Under the pieces are notes generated by a model, which searched no databases, was not told the DNA's origin, and saw nothing but the letters and a program-made list of their open reading frames with translations. The position numbers were made by a program, and so were the translations under genes. From Bacteroides caccae (lineage in GTDB: Bacteria > Bacteroidota > Bacteroidia > Bacteroidales > Bacteroidaceae), in contig NZ_CP022412.2 in NCBI RefSeq assembly GCF_002222615.2, positions 372,001-436,000 on the forward strand: a stretch of DNA of 64,000 nucleotides. The letters run 5' to 3'. Below, one piece after another: positions 25,927-38,200 of the stretch. Position 1 is the stretch's first letter; each line of letters opens with the position of its first letter.

Positions 25927-26292
25927 TTAAAGTACCTCAGGCGCAAGTGACACAACTTTCATGTTTGTAGCACGAAGTTCTCTAGCTACTGGACCGAAAA
26001 TACGACTTCCTCTAATTTCACCTGCATTATTCAACAACACGCAAGCATTATCATCAAAACGTATATAAGAACCATCAGGACGACGGATTTCTTTCTTCGT
26101 ACGTACAATCAAAGCCTTTGATACTGCACCTTTTTTAACATCACTAGAAGGGATAACACTCTTCACTGAAACGACAATGACATCCCCCACTGAAGCATAA
26201 CGACGACCTGTTCCACCCAAAACACGGATGCACAAAGCCTCTTTAGCTCCACTGTTATCACATACTGTAAGTCTGGATTCTACTTGTATCAT
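25927..26292 (-). CDS. rplN: 50S ribosomal protein L14
   Basis: The 121-residue L14 forms part of the intersubunit surface and contacts silencing factor RsfS. It has the signature [20 protein letters not shown] and [14 protein letters not shown]. It is 2 bp from rpsQ. Confidence 0.98.
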   Translation of the reverse strand: MIQVESRLTVCDNSGAKEALCIRVLGGTGRRYASVGDVIVVSVKSVIPSSDVKKGAVSKALIVRTKKEIRRPDGSYIRFDDNACVLLNNAGEIRGSRIFGPVARELRATNMKVVSLAPEVL

Positions 26293-26294
26293 AA

Positions 26295-26564
26295 TTACTT
26301 AGCTCTTTCAATTATTTCTACTAATCTCCATCTTTTAGTCTTGCTCAAAGGACGAGTCTCCATAATGCGTACAGTATCACCGATATTGCATTCATTCTTT
26401 TCATCATGAGCATGGTATTTCTTCGTTTTGCTAACGAACTTACCATATATAGGGTGCTTTTCCTTAAATTTAGAAGCAACTGTGATAGTCTTTTCCATCT
26501 TGTTGCTCAGCACAACCCCTGTTCTTTCTTTTCTTAAATTTCTTGCTTCCATCAAGCTGATCAT
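26295..26564 (-). CDS. rpsQ: 30S ribosomal protein S17
   Basis: The 89-residue S17 is an OB-fold 16S rRNA binder; it has [20 protein letters not shown]. The ATG at 26564 overlaps the rpmC stop as ATGA, favouring this coupled start over the in-frame ATG at 26552 ([12 protein letters not shown]), though the latter remains possible. Confidence 0.96.
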   Translation of the reverse strand: MISLMEARNLRKERTGVVLSNKMEKTITVASKFKEKHPIYGKFVSKTKKYHAHDEKNECNIGDTVRIMETRPLSKTKRWRLVEIIERAK

Positions 26565-26758
26565 TTATTGTTAAGTTCTCTTTGGCGTAATTCTGTTTTC
26601 ATACGCGCAATAGTCCTGCGTAATTGTTTGATTTGAGCAGGATTTTCCAAAGGAGAAATAGAATGATTAATAACCATTTGGTCATAATTAGCCGTTTCTG
26701 CCTCTACTCTTTCTACTAAATCACTAGTAGTCATTTCTTTAATTTCTGCAATTTTCAT
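26561..26758 (-). CDS. rpmC: 50S ribosomal protein L29
   Basis: The 65-residue helical hairpin protein at the tunnel exit starts [20 protein letters not shown] and has [20 protein letters not shown]. Its stop overlaps the rpsQ start by 4 bases. Confidence 0.97.
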   Translation of the reverse strand: MKIAEIKEMTTSDLVERVEAETANYDQMVINHSISPLENPAQIKQLRRTIARMKTELRQRELNNK

Positions 26759-26763
26759 AACAC

Positions 26764-27198
26764 TTACGCATTTTGATTTTGAATATCATAATCACGTCTT
26801 ACGACAAACTTCGTTGTAATAGGAAGCTTTTGAGCAGCTAAGCGCAATGCTTCTTTCGCGATTTCGTAAGATACTCCTTCAGCTTCAATAATGATTCTAC
26901 CTGGAGTCACAGGAGCCACAAATCCCTCTGGAGCACCTTTACCTTTACCCATACGTACATCGGCAGGTTTTCTAGTGATCGGCTTATCCGGGAATATACG
27001 GATCCAGATCTGTCCTTGACGTTGCATATATCTTGTCACTGCAATACGAGCAGCTTCAATCTGACGGCCTGTAATCCACTTAGTCTCCAAAGCCTTTATG
27101 CCAAAAGAACCAAAGGCCAATTGGTTACCTCTTTGGGCATTACCTTTTTGACGACCTTTCTGTTGTCTTCTGAATTTTGTCTTTTTCGGTTGTAACAT
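26764..27198 (-). CDS. rplP: 50S ribosomal protein L16
   Basis: The 144-residue L16 lies near the A-site tRNA elbow and 5S rRNA. It starts [20 protein letters not shown] and has [20 protein letters not shown]. Five bases precede rpmC. Confidence 0.98.
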   Translation of the reverse strand: MLQPKKTKFRRQQKGRQKGNAQRGNQLAFGSFGIKALETKWITGRQIEAARIAVTRYMQRQGQIWIRIFPDKPITRKPADVRMGKGKGAPEGFVAPVTPGRIIIEAEGVSYEIAKEALRLAAQKLPITTKFVVRRDYDIQNQNA

Positions 27199-27221
27199 AG
27201 TTTCCTAAAATTCAAATTCGT

Positions 27222-27953
27222 TTAGCGATTATTTTTCTTTCTTTTGAAGTTCTTTCCGCCGTTGTTTCCACCATTGTTTCCACGACCACTTTCTTTGCTT
27301 TGTGTAAAGTTCGGAGCCAATTCTCTCTTGCCAAATACTTCACCTCTACAAATCCAAACTTTAATACCTAAAAGACCTACTTTAGTCAACGCTTCTGCAT
27401 GACAGTAGTCGATATCAGCTCTGAAAGTGTGTAACGGAGTTCTTCCTTCTTTATACATTTCAGAACGAGCCATTTCAGCTCCATTCAAACGTCCTGAAAT
27501 CTGAATTTTGATACCTTCAGCCCCCATACGCATTGTGTTTGCGATAGCCATTTTAATGGCACGGCGATAGGCAATTTTACCTTCTACCTGGCGAGCGATG
27601 TTATTAGCAACAATCACAGCGTCCAGTTCCGGTCTTTTCACTTCAAAGATATTAATTTGAATATCTTTGTCGGTAACCTTCTTCAACTCCTCTTTCAACT
27701 TATCAACTTCTTGGCCACCTTTACCGATAATAATACCCGGGCGAGCAGTACAAACAGTAATAGTAACGAGCTTCAGCGTACGTTCAATTACGATTCTTGA
27801 TACACTTGCCTTTGCAAGTCTTGCATTAAGATATTTACGGATTTTGCTATCTTCCAGCAAAGAATCACCGTAATCATTTCCACCATACCAGTTAGAATCC
27901 CATCCTCTGATAATTCCTAAACGGTTGCTTATTGGATTAACTTTTTGTCCCAT
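27222..27953 (-). CDS. rpsC: 30S ribosomal protein S3
   Basis: The 243-residue S3 forms the mRNA entry site. The KH domain is seen at [20 protein letters not shown] and the second domain at [19 protein letters not shown]. It has a C-terminal tail of Gly/Asn and Lys ([20 protein letters not shown]), a lineage-type extension. It lies 5 bp after rplV. Confidence 0.98.
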   Translation of the reverse strand: MGQKVNPISNRLGIIRGWDSNWYGGNDYGDSLLEDSKIRKYLNARLAKASVSRIVIERTLKLVTITVCTARPGIIIGKGGQEVDKLKEELKKVTDKDIQINIFEVKRPELDAVIVANNIARQVEGKIAYRRAIKMAIANTMRMGAEGIKIQISGRLNGAEMARSEMYKEGRTPLHTFRADIDYCHAEALTKVGLLGIKVWICRGEVFGKRELAPNFTQSKESGRGNNGGNNGGKNFKRKKNNR

Positions 27954-27958
27954 CTACC

Positions 27959-28369
27959 TTAATTTTGATCTTCGTTATTACTTTTAGCACCAACGAACAA
28001 TGTTACGTGATTTGAACGTTTGCGAATTCTATATCCTCTACCCTGCGGTGCCGGTCTCATTCTTTTGAGTGTAGCGCCACCATCAACAAAAATTTTAGTT
28101 ACGAACAATTCGCCGCTTTCTGCCTTACGTTCGTTTTTCTGTTCCCAGTTAGCAATTGCAGAGCGAAGCAATTTTTCTACTCTTGCAGCAGCTTCTTTTG
28201 AAGAAAACTTCAAAACACCAAGTGCTCTGTTCACTTCCATACCGCGAATCATATCTGCAACCAGACGCATCTTACGCGGAGAAGTAGGAACATTTTGCAA
28301 TTTAGCAAAATACATGGTCTTAAGGGCTTCTTTTCTTTTTTCAGCCGATATTTTTTTTCTTGCTCCCAT
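27959..28369 (-). CDS. rplV: 50S ribosomal protein L22
   Basis: The 136-residue L22 lines the exit tunnel with its hairpin. It has [19 protein letters not shown] and the loop tract [20 protein letters not shown]. Standard position between rpsS and rpsC. Confidence 0.98.
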   Translation of the reverse strand: MGARKKISAEKRKEALKTMYFAKLQNVPTSPRKMRLVADMIRGMEVNRALGVLKFSSKEAAARVEKLLRSAIANWEQKNERKAESGELFVTKIFVDGGATLKRMRPAPQGRGYRIRKRSNHVTLFVGAKSNNEDQN

Positions 28370-28404
28370 TATATTTATTACTTTATTATTTCAAATAATT
28401 CCTA

Positions 28405-28674
28405 TTATCTTTTCTTGTTACCAGCGTGTCCTCTGAATGTACGAGTTGGAGCAAATTCGCCCAACTTGTGTCCTACCATATTCTCGGTAACATAAACAGG
28501 AATAAATTTATTTCCATTGTGAACTGCAACAGTATGGCCTACAAAATCAGGCGAAATCATTGAAGCTCTGGCCCAAGTCTTTACTACGACTTTCTTGCCT
28601 GATTCATTCATTGCAAGAATTCTCTTTTCAAGCTTTACGTTAATATATGGACCTTTTTTTAATGAACGACTCAT
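28405..28674 (-). CDS. rpsS: 30S ribosomal protein S19
   Basis: The 89-residue S19 pairs with S13 in the 30S head. It begins [20 protein letters not shown] and has the conserved [20 protein letters not shown]. It follows rplB by 20 bp. Confidence 0.98.
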   Translation of the reverse strand: MSRSLKKGPYINVKLEKRILAMNESGKKVVVKTWARASMISPDFVGHTVAVHNGNKFIPVYVTENMVGHKLGEFAPTRTFRGHAGNKKR

Positions 28675-28694
28675 AGTTTACTCAATTAATCAGA

Positions 28695-29519
28695 TTACTT
28701 TTTTCTTCTCTCAATAATGTACTTAGACGATTGTTTCTTAGGAGCTCTAGTCTTAAGTCCCTTAGCATACAATCCCTTACGAGATCTTGGGTGACCCCCA
28801 GAAGCACGTCCTTCACCACCACCCATCGGGTGATCAACCGGGTTCATTACAACACCACGGTTACGAGGACGACGTCCTTGCCAACGAGAACGTCCAGCTT
28901 TACCTGAACTTTCCAACCCATGATCTGAGTTACCAACACTACCGATAGTAGCTTTACAAGTACTAAGAATCTGTCTTACTTCACCTGAAGGCAATTTAAT
29001 CACACAATACTTACCCTCACGAGAAGTCAACTGAGCGAAGTTACCAGCCGATCTAACCAATGCCGCACCCTGCCCCGGACGTAATTCGATATTATGAATT
29101 ACAGTACCAACCGGGATGTTCTGAAGAGGAAGAGCATTACCAATCTCTGGCGCTGCTGTTTCACCCGACATCAGAGTCGCACCAACTTGCAATCCATTGG
29201 GAGCAATAATATATCTTTTTTCCCCGTCAGCATAAAACAACAAAGCGATACGAGCCGAACGATTTGGATCGTATTCAATTGTTTTAACTACTGCCGGAAC
29301 ACCGTCTTTATTTCTCTTGAAATCGACAATTCTAATCACTTTTCTATGACCGCCACCAATGTAACGCATAGTCATCTTACCTTCGCTGTTACGACCGCCA
29401 GATGATTTCTTACCATATACAAGAGACTTTTCTGGTACTGATGCAGTAATTTCTTCGAAAGTACCAATAATTTTATGTCTTTGCCCCGGTGTTGTGGGCT
29501 TAAATTTACGTACTGCCAT
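28695..29519 (-). CDS. rplB: 50S ribosomal protein L2
   Basis: The 274-residue L2 is needed for subunit joining and peptidyl transfer. The C-terminal loop with the key His ([20 protein letters not shown]) and [11 protein letters not shown] are present, as is the OB/SH3-like core. It lies 5 bp after rplW. Confidence 0.98.
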   Translation of the reverse strand: MAVRKFKPTTPGQRHKIIGTFEEITASVPEKSLVYGKKSSGGRNSEGKMTMRYIGGGHRKVIRIVDFKRNKDGVPAVVKTIEYDPNRSARIALLFYADGEKRYIIAPNGLQVGATLMSGETAAPEIGNALPLQNIPVGTVIHNIELRPGQGAALVRSAGNFAQLTSREGKYCVIKLPSGEVRQILSTCKATIGSVGNSDHGLESSGKAGRSRWQGRRPRNRGVVMNPVDHPMGGGEGRASGGHPRSRKGLYAKGLKTRAPKKQSSKYIIERRKK

Positions 29520-29524
29520 TTTTA

Positions 29525-29815
29525 TTAAATATTGCTATAAAAATCAATAGTATCTCCTTCTTTCAATGTCACGATTGCCTTTTTGAAAGCATTCGTACGT
29601 CCATTGATGATACCTGCTTTTGTATAACGGCTCTTATTTTTGCCAGCATACTTCACAGTATTCACATCAACTACTGTAACATTATAAAGAGCTTCAACTT
29701 CCTTCTTAATTTCCAGTTTGTTAGCATCAGGACGCACAACGAAGCCGAAACGATTCAGCTTATCAGTGATTGTAGTCATTTTCTCTGTTACCAACGGTTT
29801 AATAATAATTCCCAT
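29525..29815 (-). CDS. rplW: 50S ribosomal protein L23
   Basis: The 96-residue L23 at the tunnel exit docks trigger factor and SRP. It starts [20 protein letters not shown] and has [20 protein letters not shown]. It lies 16 bp after rplD. Confidence 0.98.
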   Translation of the reverse strand: MGIIIKPLVTEKMTTITDKLNRFGFVVRPDANKLEIKKEVEALYNVTVVDVNTVKYAGKNKSRYTKAGIINGRTNAFKKAIVTLKEGDTIDFYSNI

Positions 29816-29831
29816 TATTTAAGCCTCCTTT

Positions 29832-30458
29832 TTAAATTAAGATATTGTCAATAGCCTTCAGAGAGTTTTCTGTAAGCACAACAACCCCAGCATTCAATAC
29901 TCTGTAAGTATTTAATCCTGAGATAGTCTGCACATTAGCACCCTCGATGTTACGAGCTGACAAATATACGTTTTTATTTGCTTCCGGTAAAACTACAAGT
30001 AGCTTTTTGTCGGAAACTTTAAGATTTTTTGTCATTGCAACGAAATCTTTTGTCTTAGGAGCTTCAAAAGTGAAATCCTCCACAACAATGATCGCATTGT
30101 TTTGCGCTTTATAAGACAAAGCTGACTTACGAGCCAATGTCTTAACTTTTTTATTCAACTTGAAGAAGTAATCTCTTGGTTTCGGACCGAAAACACGAGC
30201 ACCACCAACAAGAACCGGCGAGTTCATATCACCACGACGAGCTCCGCCACCACCTTTCTGACGACCAATCTTGCGAGTAGAACCGCTGATTTCACTTCTT
30301 TCTTTTGATTTATGAGTACCCTGACGCTGATTAGCCATAAATTGTTTTACGTCCAAATAGATAGCGTGGTCGTTGGGCTCAATTCCGAAGATAGATTCGT
30401 TTAACGTAACCTTTCTCCCAGTGTCTTCACCTTTAATGTTATATACGTTAACTTCCAT
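29832..30458 (-). CDS. rplD: 50S ribosomal protein L4
   Basis: The 208-residue L4 reaches the exit tunnel through its extended loop ([20 protein letters not shown]). In E. coli it controls the S10 operon. Its ATG overlaps the rplC stop by one base (TAATG), a coupled start. Confidence 0.98.
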   Translation of the reverse strand: MEVNVYNIKGEDTGRKVTLNESIFGIEPNDHAIYLDVKQFMANQRQGTHKSKERSEISGSTRKIGRQKGGGGARRGDMNSPVLVGGARVFGPKPRDYFFKLNKKVKTLARKSALSYKAQNNAIIVVEDFTFEAPKTKDFVAMTKNLKVSDKKLLVVLPEANKNVYLSARNIEGANVQTISGLNTYRVLNAGVVVLTENSLKAIDNILI

Positions 30459-31075
30459 TATTTCTCAATTAATACGATTGAACCTTTGCAACCCGGGATA
30501 GAACCTTTAATCAAAAGCAGGTTATGATCCGCGATTACTTTTAATACCTGTAAGTTTTGTACAGTGACTCTGTCACCACCAAGTTGTCCACCCATACGCA
30601 TTCCTTTAAATACTTTAGCAGGGTAAGAACAAGCACCGATAGAACCCGGTTTACGAGCGCGATTGTGCTGGCCGTGAGTAGTCTGACCTACACCACCAAA
30701 ACCATGTCTTTTTACTACACCTTGAAAACCTTTACCTTTTGAAGTACCAACAACGTCAACAAAGTTAGCGTCATTAAACAACTCAACAGTAACTGTATCA
30801 CCCAGATTCAATTCTGTTTCAAATTCTTTGAACTCAGCCAAGTGTCTCTTCGGTGTTACCCCAGCTCTTTTGAAGTGACCCATCAACGGTTTAGTTGTAT
30901 GTTTTTCCTTTTTGTCCTGGAAACCCAACTGAACAGCTGCATAGCCATCTTTCTCTACAGTTTTAACCTGAGTAACAACACAAGGACCTGCTTCGATAAC
31001 AGTGCATGGAACATTCTTACCATCGGCACTGAAAACGGATGTCATTCCGATTTTTTTTCCTAATAATCCTGGCAT
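30458..31075 (-). CDS. rplC: 50S ribosomal protein L3
   Basis: The 205-residue L3 is an early assembly protein close to the peptidyl transferase centre. It starts [20 protein letters not shown] and holds [18 protein letters not shown] and the [13 protein letters not shown] tract. It lies 18 bp after rpsJ. Confidence 0.98.
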   Translation of the reverse strand: MPGLLGKKIGMTSVFSADGKNVPCTVIEAGPCVVTQVKTVEKDGYAAVQLGFQDKKEKHTTKPLMGHFKRAGVTPKRHLAEFKEFETELNLGDTVTVELFNDANFVDVVGTSKGKGFQGVVKRHGFGGVGQTTHGQHNRARKPGSIGACSYPAKVFKGMRMGGQLGGDRVTVQNLQVLKVIADHNLLLIKGSIPGCKGSIVLIEK

Positions 31076-31093
31076 TTCACTAATTTTTAATTA

Positions 31094-31399
31094 TCAAACT
31101 TTAATTTCTACTTCCACACCACTCGGTAATTCCAACTTCATCAGAGCATCTACTGTCTTAGCCGTTGAGCTATAAATGTCGATCAATCTCTTATAAGAAG
31201 ATAACTCAAACTGCTCACGAGACTTTTTGTTTACGAAAGTCGAACGGTTCACGGTAAAGATACGCTTATGCGTAGGCAGAGGAATTGGACCGCTAACAAT
31301 AGCGCCTGTAGCCTTTACAGTTCTTACAATCTTCTCAGCTGACTTGTCAACCAAATTGTGGTCGTAAGATTTTAATTTAATTCTAATTTTCTGACTCAT
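31094..31399 (-). CDS. rpsJ: 30S ribosomal protein S10 (NusE)
   Basis: The 101-residue S10 works in the 30S head and, as NusE, in antitermination and NusG bridging. It starts [20 protein letters not shown] and has [20 protein letters not shown]. It follows fusA by 80 bp on the same strand, so the S10 cluster looks fused to the str cluster with no separate promoter evident. Confidence 0.98.
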   Translation of the reverse strand: MSQKIRIKLKSYDHNLVDKSAEKIVRTVKATGAIVSGPIPLPTHKRIFTVNRSTFVNKKSREQFELSSYKRLIDIYSSTAKTVDALMKLELPSGVEVEIKV

Positions 31400-31479
31400 T
31401 ACAATTTTAAATTAAGATATTTATAATAAGATAAAGCGGCAGACTAAGAGTCATTCGCTAGTCTGCTGCTTTAAATATT

Positions 31480-33597
31480 TTAGAGTAAATCAGCACGTCC
31501 CTTCACTTCTTCCAATACAGCCTTAGCAATAGAAGTAGAAACCTGAGCGTGATGAGAGTAAACCATTGATGAAGTTGCACGACCTGAAGTGATAGTACGC
31601 AACGCTGTTACATAACCAAACATTTCAGCCAACGGAACCATTGCCTTCACGATACGAGCACCCGAACGACTAGACTCCATACCTTCTACCTGACCACGCC
31701 GCTTATTCAAGTCACCAATAACGTCACCCATGTTTTCTTCCGGGGTCACAACTTCCAGCTTCATGATAGGTTCCATTAGTACAGGACCTGCCTTGGAACA
31801 AGCATTCTTATATGCTTGGATAGCACAGATTTCGAAAGACAACTGGTCAGAGTCAACTGGGTGGAATGAACCATCAACCAAAGTTACCTTCAGTGAATCC
31901 AACGGATAACCGGCCAATACACCATTTTTCATTGCAGTTGTGAAACCTTTCTGAACTGACGGGATAAATTCCTTAGGAATATTACCACCCTTCACTTCAT
32001 CGATAAACTGCAACCCACCTTCTTTGAAGTCTTCATCAACCGGACCGATCTTAACAATGATATCAGCAAACTTACCACGTCCACCTGATTGTTTCTTATA
32101 AACTTCACGAAGATCAACTGTTTTAGTAATAGCTTCTTTATAGTTAACCTGAGGTTTACCTTGGTTGCATTCTACTTTGAACTCACGTTTCAAACGGTCA
32201 ATAATAATATCCAAGTGAAGCTCACCCATACCAGAAATAACAGTTTGACCTGTTTGTTCGTCAGTTTTCACTGTAAACGTCGGGTCTTCTTCAGCCAGTT
32301 TAGCCAAACCGTTAGACAATTTATCCATGTCTTTCTGAGTCTTAGGTTCTACAGCAATACCAATTACCGGTTCCGGGAAGTCCATAGATTCAAGCACAAT
32401 CGGAGCAGTTTCATCACACAAAGTATCACCAGTGTGAATGTCTTTAAAACCTACACCAGCACCAATATCCCCAGCACCAATTACCTCAACCGGATTCTGC
32501 TTGTTTGAGTGCATCTGAAACAGACGAGAAACACGTTCTTTTTTGCCTGAACGAGAGTTATAGATATAAGAACCAGCCTCAATCTTACCTGAGTATACAC
32601 GGAAGAAAGTCAAACGCCCTACATACGGGTCGGTGGCGATCTTAAATGCCAAAGCTGAAGTCTTTTCGTCATCACTAGGCTTACGATCTTCTTCAGCACC
32701 CGTATCAGGATTTGTACCAATTACGTTTTCCGTATCCAATGGAGAAGGCAAGAAAGCACAGACATAATCAAGCAACGTCTGAACCCCCTTGTTCTTAAAT
32801 GAAGAGCCGCAAAGCATCGGAACAACAGCCATCTGAACAGTTGCATTACGAAGAGCTCTCAATACTTCTTCTTCAGTAATAGTAGAAGGATCATCGAAAT
32901 ATTTCTCCATCAAAGTATCGTCAAATTCAGCTACTTTTTCAAGCATTTTATCTCTCCATTCGTTAGCTTCATCAACAAGGTCAGCCGGAATTTCTTCTAC
33001 GCTATAATCAGCACCCATTGTTTCGTCATGCCAATAGATAGCTTTCATTTTAATCAAGTCAACAAGACCTTTGAAAGATTCCTCAGCACCGATAGGTACA
33101 ACGATGGGACAAGGATTAGCACCCAAAACGTCCTTCATCTGACGCACAACTTCAAAGAAGTCAGCACCGGAACGGTCCATTTTGTTTACGTATGCGATAC
33201 GTGGTACATTATATTTATCAGCCTGGCGCCATACAGTTTCTGATTGCGGTTCTACACCACCTACTGCACAGTAAGCAGCAACAGCACCATCCAAAATACG
33301 CAATGAACGTTCTACCTCTGCGGTAAAGTCAACGTGCCCCGGAGTATCAATCAAGTTGATTTTATAAGTATCACCAGCATACTTCCATCGTGTAGTTGTT
33401 GCGGCAGATGTAATAGTAATACCACGTTCTTGTTCCTGTTCCATCCAGTCCATAGTAGCAGCACCGTCATGCACCTCACCAATTTTGTGAGTCAATCCGG
33501 TGTAGAACAGGATACGTTCAGAAGTTGTTGTCTTTCCGGCATCGATGTGAGCCATGATACCGATATTACGAGTCAAATGTAAATCTTGCTTAGCCAT
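31480..33597 (-). CDS. fusA: Elongation factor G
   Basis: The 705-residue translocase GTPase has G1 AHIDAGKT (16-23), the switch tract [19 protein letters not shown] and NKMD, followed by domains II-V. It drives tRNA-mRNA movement and, with RRF, ribosome recycling. It lies between rpsG and rpsJ. There is no tuf gene here, unlike E. coli str; the tuf gene is at 46.6 kb. Confidence 0.97.
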   Translation of the reverse strand: MAKQDLHLTRNIGIMAHIDAGKTTTSERILFYTGLTHKIGEVHDGAATMDWMEQEQERGITITSAATTTRWKYAGDTYKINLIDTPGHVDFTAEVERSLRILDGAVAAYCAVGGVEPQSETVWRQADKYNVPRIAYVNKMDRSGADFFEVVRQMKDVLGANPCPIVVPIGAEESFKGLVDLIKMKAIYWHDETMGADYSVEEIPADLVDEANEWRDKMLEKVAEFDDTLMEKYFDDPSTITEEEVLRALRNATVQMAVVPMLCGSSFKNKGVQTLLDYVCAFLPSPLDTENVIGTNPDTGAEEDRKPSDDEKTSALAFKIATDPYVGRLTFFRVYSGKIEAGSYIYNSRSGKKERVSRLFQMHSNKQNPVEVIGAGDIGAGVGFKDIHTGDTLCDETAPIVLESMDFPEPVIGIAVEPKTQKDMDKLSNGLAKLAEEDPTFTVKTDEQTGQTVISGMGELHLDIIIDRLKREFKVECNQGKPQVNYKEAITKTVDLREVYKKQSGGRGKFADIIVKIGPVDEDFKEGGLQFIDEVKGGNIPKEFIPSVQKGFTTAMKNGVLAGYPLDSLKVTLVDGSFHPVDSDQLSFEICAIQAYKNACSKAGPVLMEPIMKLEVVTPEENMGDVIGDLNKRRGQVEGMESSRSGARIVKAMVPLAEMFGYVTALRTITSGRATSSMVYSHHAQVSTSIAKAVLEEVKGRADLL

Positions 33598-33644
33598 TTT
33601 ATATCCTTTACTTTAAGTTTTTAATTGATTGTATCTTAATAGTA

Positions 33645-34121
33645 TTAGAATCTAAAATGAGCAAATGCACGGTTAGCTTCAGCCATTCTATGCATATCTT
33701 CTTTACGCTTGTATGCACCACCTTGTTCATTGAAGGCATCCATGATTTCAGCAGCTAACTTATCAGCCATTGATTTACCACCTCTTTTACGAGCAAACAG
33801 AATCAAGTTCTTCATTGAGATTGATTCCTTACGGTCCGGACGGATTTCTGTAGGAACTTGGAAAGTAGCACCACCTACACGGCGAGACTTAACTTCCACT
33901 TGCGGAGTCACATTATCCAAAGCCTTTTTCCAGATTTCGAGAGCAGATTTTTCTTCATTAGGAAGTTTTACTTTCACTGTTTCCAGAGCGGCATAAAAGA
34001 TTTCATAAGATGTATTCTTTTTACCATCATACATCAAGTGGTTTACAAACTTAGAAACCTTTTGATCATTAAAAACGGGATCCGGAAGGATAACGCGTTT
34101 TTTAGGTTTTGCTTTTCTCAT
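33645..34121 (-). CDS. rpsG: 30S ribosomal protein S7
   Basis: The 158-residue S7 nucleates the 30S head. It starts [20 protein letters not shown] and has the [19 protein letters not shown] motif and the C-terminal [19 protein letters not shown] 142-bp non-coding spacer separates it from rpsL, where E. coli has an S7 regulatory site. Confidence 0.98.
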   Translation of the reverse strand: MRKAKPKKRVILPDPVFNDQKVSKFVNHLMYDGKKNTSYEIFYAALETVKVKLPNEEKSALEIWKKALDNVTPQVEVKSRRVGGATFQVPTEIRPDRKESISMKNLILFARKRGGKSMADKLAAEIMDAFNEQGGAYKRKEDMHRMAEANRAFAHFRF

Positions 34122-34263
34122 TTGTTTGAAAAATAATGTTTTTGTTCTTGGTTGTTACTTCTTGACTTCTTCAACTCTCCCTCCGGAGAATTTACTCAAC
34201 CCTTAGCATCTCCAACAAACTAAAACGTAAGTTATTACTTTAATTTTAATTAGATTTTAATCC

Positions 34264-34665
34264 TTATTTCTTTTTAGCTGGTGCAGCTTGTCCCGGTTTC
34301 GGACGTTTAGCTCCGTATTTAGAACGTCTTTGAGTACGGCCAGCAACACCTGCTGTATCAAGTGTACCACGAACGATGTGATAACGTACACCCGGAAGGT
34401 CCTTTACACGACCGCCACGTACCAAAACGATTGAGTGTTCCTGCAAGTTGTGTCCTTCTCCCGGAATGTAAGAGTTTACCTCTTTTTGGTTAGTCAAACG
34501 TACACGAGCTACTTTACGCATTGCAGAGTTCGGCTTCTTCGGAGTAGTAGTATATACTCTCACGCAAACGCCACGTCTTTGGGGACATGAATCCAAGGCA
34601 GGAGATTTACTTTTCTCCACCAGCACTTCGCGTCCTTTTCTTACTAATTGCTGAATTGTAGGCAT
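34264..34665 (-). CDS. rpsL: 30S ribosomal protein S12
   Basis: The 133-residue S12 guards decoding accuracy. It starts [20 protein letters not shown] and has the [18 protein letters not shown] loop with Lys at the usual streptomycin-sensitivity position, and [20 protein letters not shown]. It is the first gene of the long ribosomal unit, with a clear promoter upstream. Confidence 0.98.
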   Translation of the reverse strand: MPTIQQLVRKGREVLVEKSKSPALDSCPQRRGVCVRVYTTTPKKPNSAMRKVARVRLTNQKEVNSYIPGEGHNLQEHSIVLVRGGRVKDLPGVRYHIVRGTLDTAGVAGRTQRRSKYGAKRPKPGQAAPAKKK

Positions 34666-34727
34666 TTTAATTGTTTTTTGATTTATATTATTGTTATATT
34701 AATTTCGTAACTATACATTTTGGGCTG

Positions 34728-34757
34728 CAAAAATACGAATAATATTTGAATATTCAA
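34728..34757 (-). promoter_or_regulatory. Promoter of the rpsL-rplQ operon
   Basis: On the minus strand the -33 TTG (34755-34757) and the -7 TATTTTTG (34728-34735, exact TAnnTTTG) are separated by 19 bp, the ideal Bacteroides spacing. A 12-bp perfect palindrome TTGAATATTCAA (34746-34757) covers the -33 part. Confidence 0.8.
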
Positions 34758-34801
34758 TGCACTACAACCTTTTTTTATTTTTTAATATTTTTATATCCCC
34801 C

Positions 34802-35110
34802 TCACGCTTCGCCTTTTACACTCGCCAAAGGAGAAATAAGAGACTCATCAGAAATACGGATCGAACCGAATACACGTTCATATTTAGCTATATTGTCTTC
34901 CAATGCCCGTAGTAGGCGTTTTGCATGTTCAGGAGCTACAATGATACGAGATTGCACACCAGCTTTCGGTACACCCGGCATCACACGTACAAAATCAAGA
35001 ATAAACTCAGAACTCGAATGAGTAATAATAGCAAGATTTGCATAAGTTCCCTGTGCAACTTCTTCTTTTAATTCAATCTGTAACTGCCCGTTGTTATTTT
35101 GTTCTTCCAT
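34802..35110 (-). CDS. DUF3467-family small protein
   Basis: A 102-residue acidic cytoplasmic protein starts at ATG 35110 (MEEQNNNGQLQIELKEEVAQ); the frame upstream of this is probably untranslated. It contains the signature of DUF3467: GTYANLAIITHSSSEFILDF, then MPGVPKAGVQSRIIVAPEHA and KRLLRALEDNIAKYE. The family is widespread in Bacteroidetes and its function is unknown. It lies between rpsL and rpoC, after the rpoC terminator, so it is a separate transcription unit in a translation/transcription neighbourhood. Confidence 0.85.
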   Translation of the reverse strand: MEEQNNNGQLQIELKEEVAQGTYANLAIITHSSSEFILDFVRVMPGVPKAGVQSRIIVAPEHAKRLLRALEDNIAKYERVFGSIRISDESLISPLASVKGEA

Positions 35111-35194
35111 GTTTAATATGATTAAAGTTATCCTGCAAAATAACACATTTTTCCTGAGACAGAGATAATACATTCCAATAAAAAAGGAACAAAA

Positions 35195-35228
35195 AAGGAG
35201 CAACTGCCCAATATAGCAACTGCTCCTT
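35195..35228 (-). terminator. Intrinsic terminator of rpoBC
   Basis: Arms AAGGAGCA/TGCTCCTT (8 bp perfect) lie 24 bases after the rpoC stop and are followed on the minus strand by TTTTTTGTTCC. A clear rho-independent terminator. Confidence 0.88.
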
Positions 35229-35251
35229 CTCATATAGTCAATTGAATTGTA

Positions 35252-38200
35252 TTATTCTACTTCGTTGTAGTCAAGTACTGTTTTCTTATTAGCCAAAATA
35301 CGATCATATTCTTCTTTTGAACCAACAATAAGTTTCTCAAATTCACGCTGACCTGTACCAGCCGGAATCAAATGACCACAAATCACATTTTCCTTCATAC
35401 CTTCCAATTTATCAATCTTACCGTTGATAGCAGCCTCATTCAATACTTTCGTTGTTTCCTGGAAAGAAGCAGCTGACATAAAGCTTGAAGTCTGCAAAGC
35501 AGCACGTGTTATACCTTGAAGAATCTGAGTAGATGTAGCAGCCACAGCGTCACGAACCTCAACAGGTTTCAAGTCACGACGTTTCAGCATACTGTTCTCA
35601 TCACGCAACTTACGAGCAGTAACAATCTGTCCCGGTTGTAGGTTTTGAGAATCTCCAGCATCAACCACAACTTTTTTACCCCAAATACGATCGTTTTCTT
35701 CCATGAACTCCAACTTGTCAACAACTTGTTGCTCCAAGAAGCGAGTATCACCCGGCTCTTCAATCTGTACCTTACGCATCATCTGACGGACAATAATCTC
35801 GAAGTGCTTGTCATTGATCTTCACACCCTGCAAACGATATACATCCTGAACTTCATTTACGATATATTCCTGTACAGCCGTAGGACCTTTAATCGCCAAA
35901 ATATCCGCCGGTGTAGTGGCACCGTCAGACAATGGAGTACCAGCACGTACATAGTCATTCTCCTGCACCAAGATTTGTTTAGATAATGCAACCAGATACT
36001 TCTTAACTTCACCAGTCTTGGAAGTTACGATGATCTCACGGTTACCACGTTTGATCTTACCCATTGTCACCTCACCATCGATTTCAGAAACGACAGCTGG
36101 ATTCGACGGGTTACGAGCTTCAAACAATTCGGTTACACGAGGAAGACCACCCGTGATATCACCTGCCTTACCAACGGCACGCGGAATCTTCACGATTACT
36201 TCACCAGCTTTCACTTTCTGACCGTTTTCAATAATCACGTGACCACCTACCGGTAAGTTATACGTACGGATCAAGTCACCGTCTTCTGTTAAAATATGAG
36301 CCGAAGGAACTTTTGTCTTATCCTTAGATTCAATAATAATAATTTCACGAAGGCCTGTTGCTTCATCCGACTCAACCTTATAAGTAACGTTTTCAATTAC
36401 GCCCTCAAATTCGATCTTACCGGTTGCTTCAGTTATAATAACAGCGTTGAACGGGTCCCATTTAGCAATCAACTTGCCTTTTTCTACCAAATCACCGTCA
36501 CCAACATACAGTGTTGAACCATAAGGAACATTATGAGTAGAAAGAACGATTCCAGTGTTCACGTCTACGAAACGAACTTCAGCCAAACGACCTACTACCA
36601 CCTTCGCAGCTTCACCCATTTCATCTACAATATCTACTGTACGCAACTCTTCAAACTCAAGACGTGCATTATTTTTAGCAACAATACTTGCATTAGCTGC
36701 AATATTGGCAGCAGTACCACCTGCGTGGAATGTACGCAATGTCAACTGTGTACCCGGCTCACCGATAGACTGAGCAGCAATTACGCCGACAGCTTCACCT
36801 TTCTGAACCATACGGCTCGTAGCAAGGTTACGTCCATAACACTTAGCACAAACACCCTTCTTAGCTTCACAAGTCAATACCGAACGAATTTCAACACTCT
36901 CGATCGGAGAATCCTGAATCTTTTTGGCAATTTCTTCTGTGATTTCTTCCCCACCAGCAACCAACAGTTCACCGGTAGTAGGATGAATAATATCATGCAC
37001 GGAAACACGACCTAAGATACGTTCGTACAGAGTTGCAATAACTTCATCGTTATTTTTAAGGTCTGTACAAACCAATCCACGGAGTGTACCGCAGTCTTCT
37101 TCTGTAATAATCACATCATGCGATACGTCAACCAGACGACGAGTCAGATAACCGGCATCGGCAGTCTTCAAAGCCGTATCCGCCAAACCTTTACGAGCAC
37201 CGTGAGTAGAGATAAAGTACTCCAACACAGAAAGCCCTTCTTTAAAGTTCGACAAAATCGGGTTTTCAATAATCTGCCCACCTTCTGCTCCCGCTTTCTG
37301 CGGTTTTGCCATCAAACCACGCATACCAGACAACTGACGAATCTGTTCTTTAGAACCACGGGCACCAGAGTCAAGCATCATATATACAGAGTTGAAACCT
37401 TGATCATCCGAAGAAATAGTCTTCATCAAGATATTAGACAACTCTGAGTTAACATGCGTCCATATATCAATCACCTGGTTATAACGTTCATTGTTAGTGA
37501 TGAAACCCATATTATAGTTGTTTACGACTTGCTCAACTTCGTCATAACCTTTCTGTACCAGTGTTTCTTTTTCTTTCGGAATAATAATATCACCTAAGTT
37601 GAATGACAGACCACCTTTGAATGCCATCTGGTAACCTAAATTCTTGATTCCATCCAGAAAGTCAGCAGCTTTAGCTACACCACAAACCTTAATTACATCA
37701 CTAATAATATCACGAAGAGATTTCTTAGAGATAATAGTATTGATATAACCCGCTTCGGGCGGAACGATTTCGTTCACAATCACACGACCTACGGAAGTTT
37801 CGCGCATCACGTCTACAATGTTACCATTTTCATCAACGTCTTTCACGATTACCTTCACCGGAGCGTGGATATCTACCTTACCTTCATTATAAGCAATCAA
37901 CGCTTCTTCCGGTCCGTAGAACGTCAAACCTTCCCCTTTTGCACCAGCACGCAACTTAGTAATGTAGTACAAACCAAGAACCATATCCTGTGCAGGCACA
38001 GTAATAGGCGCACCGTTTGCCGGATTCAAGATATTATGTGATTGAAGCATCAACATTTGTGCTTCAAGAATAGCTTCGTTACTCAAAGGCAAGTGAACAG
38101 CCATTTGGTCACCATCAAAGTCGGCATTAAATGCCGTACATGCCAAGGGGTGCAACTGGATAGCCTTACCTTCGATCATCTTAGGCTGGAAAGCCTGAAT

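Noticed and set aside
35111..35233. 41-codon extension of the DUF3467 protein
   Set aside because: It has a Cys/Leu-rich composition unlike the family and overlaps the rpoBC terminator; ATG 35110 gives the family length.
36533..37015. 160-codon plus-strand frame within rpoC
   Set aside because: Antisense shadow; no start signal, low-complexity Thr/Ser/Asn composition.
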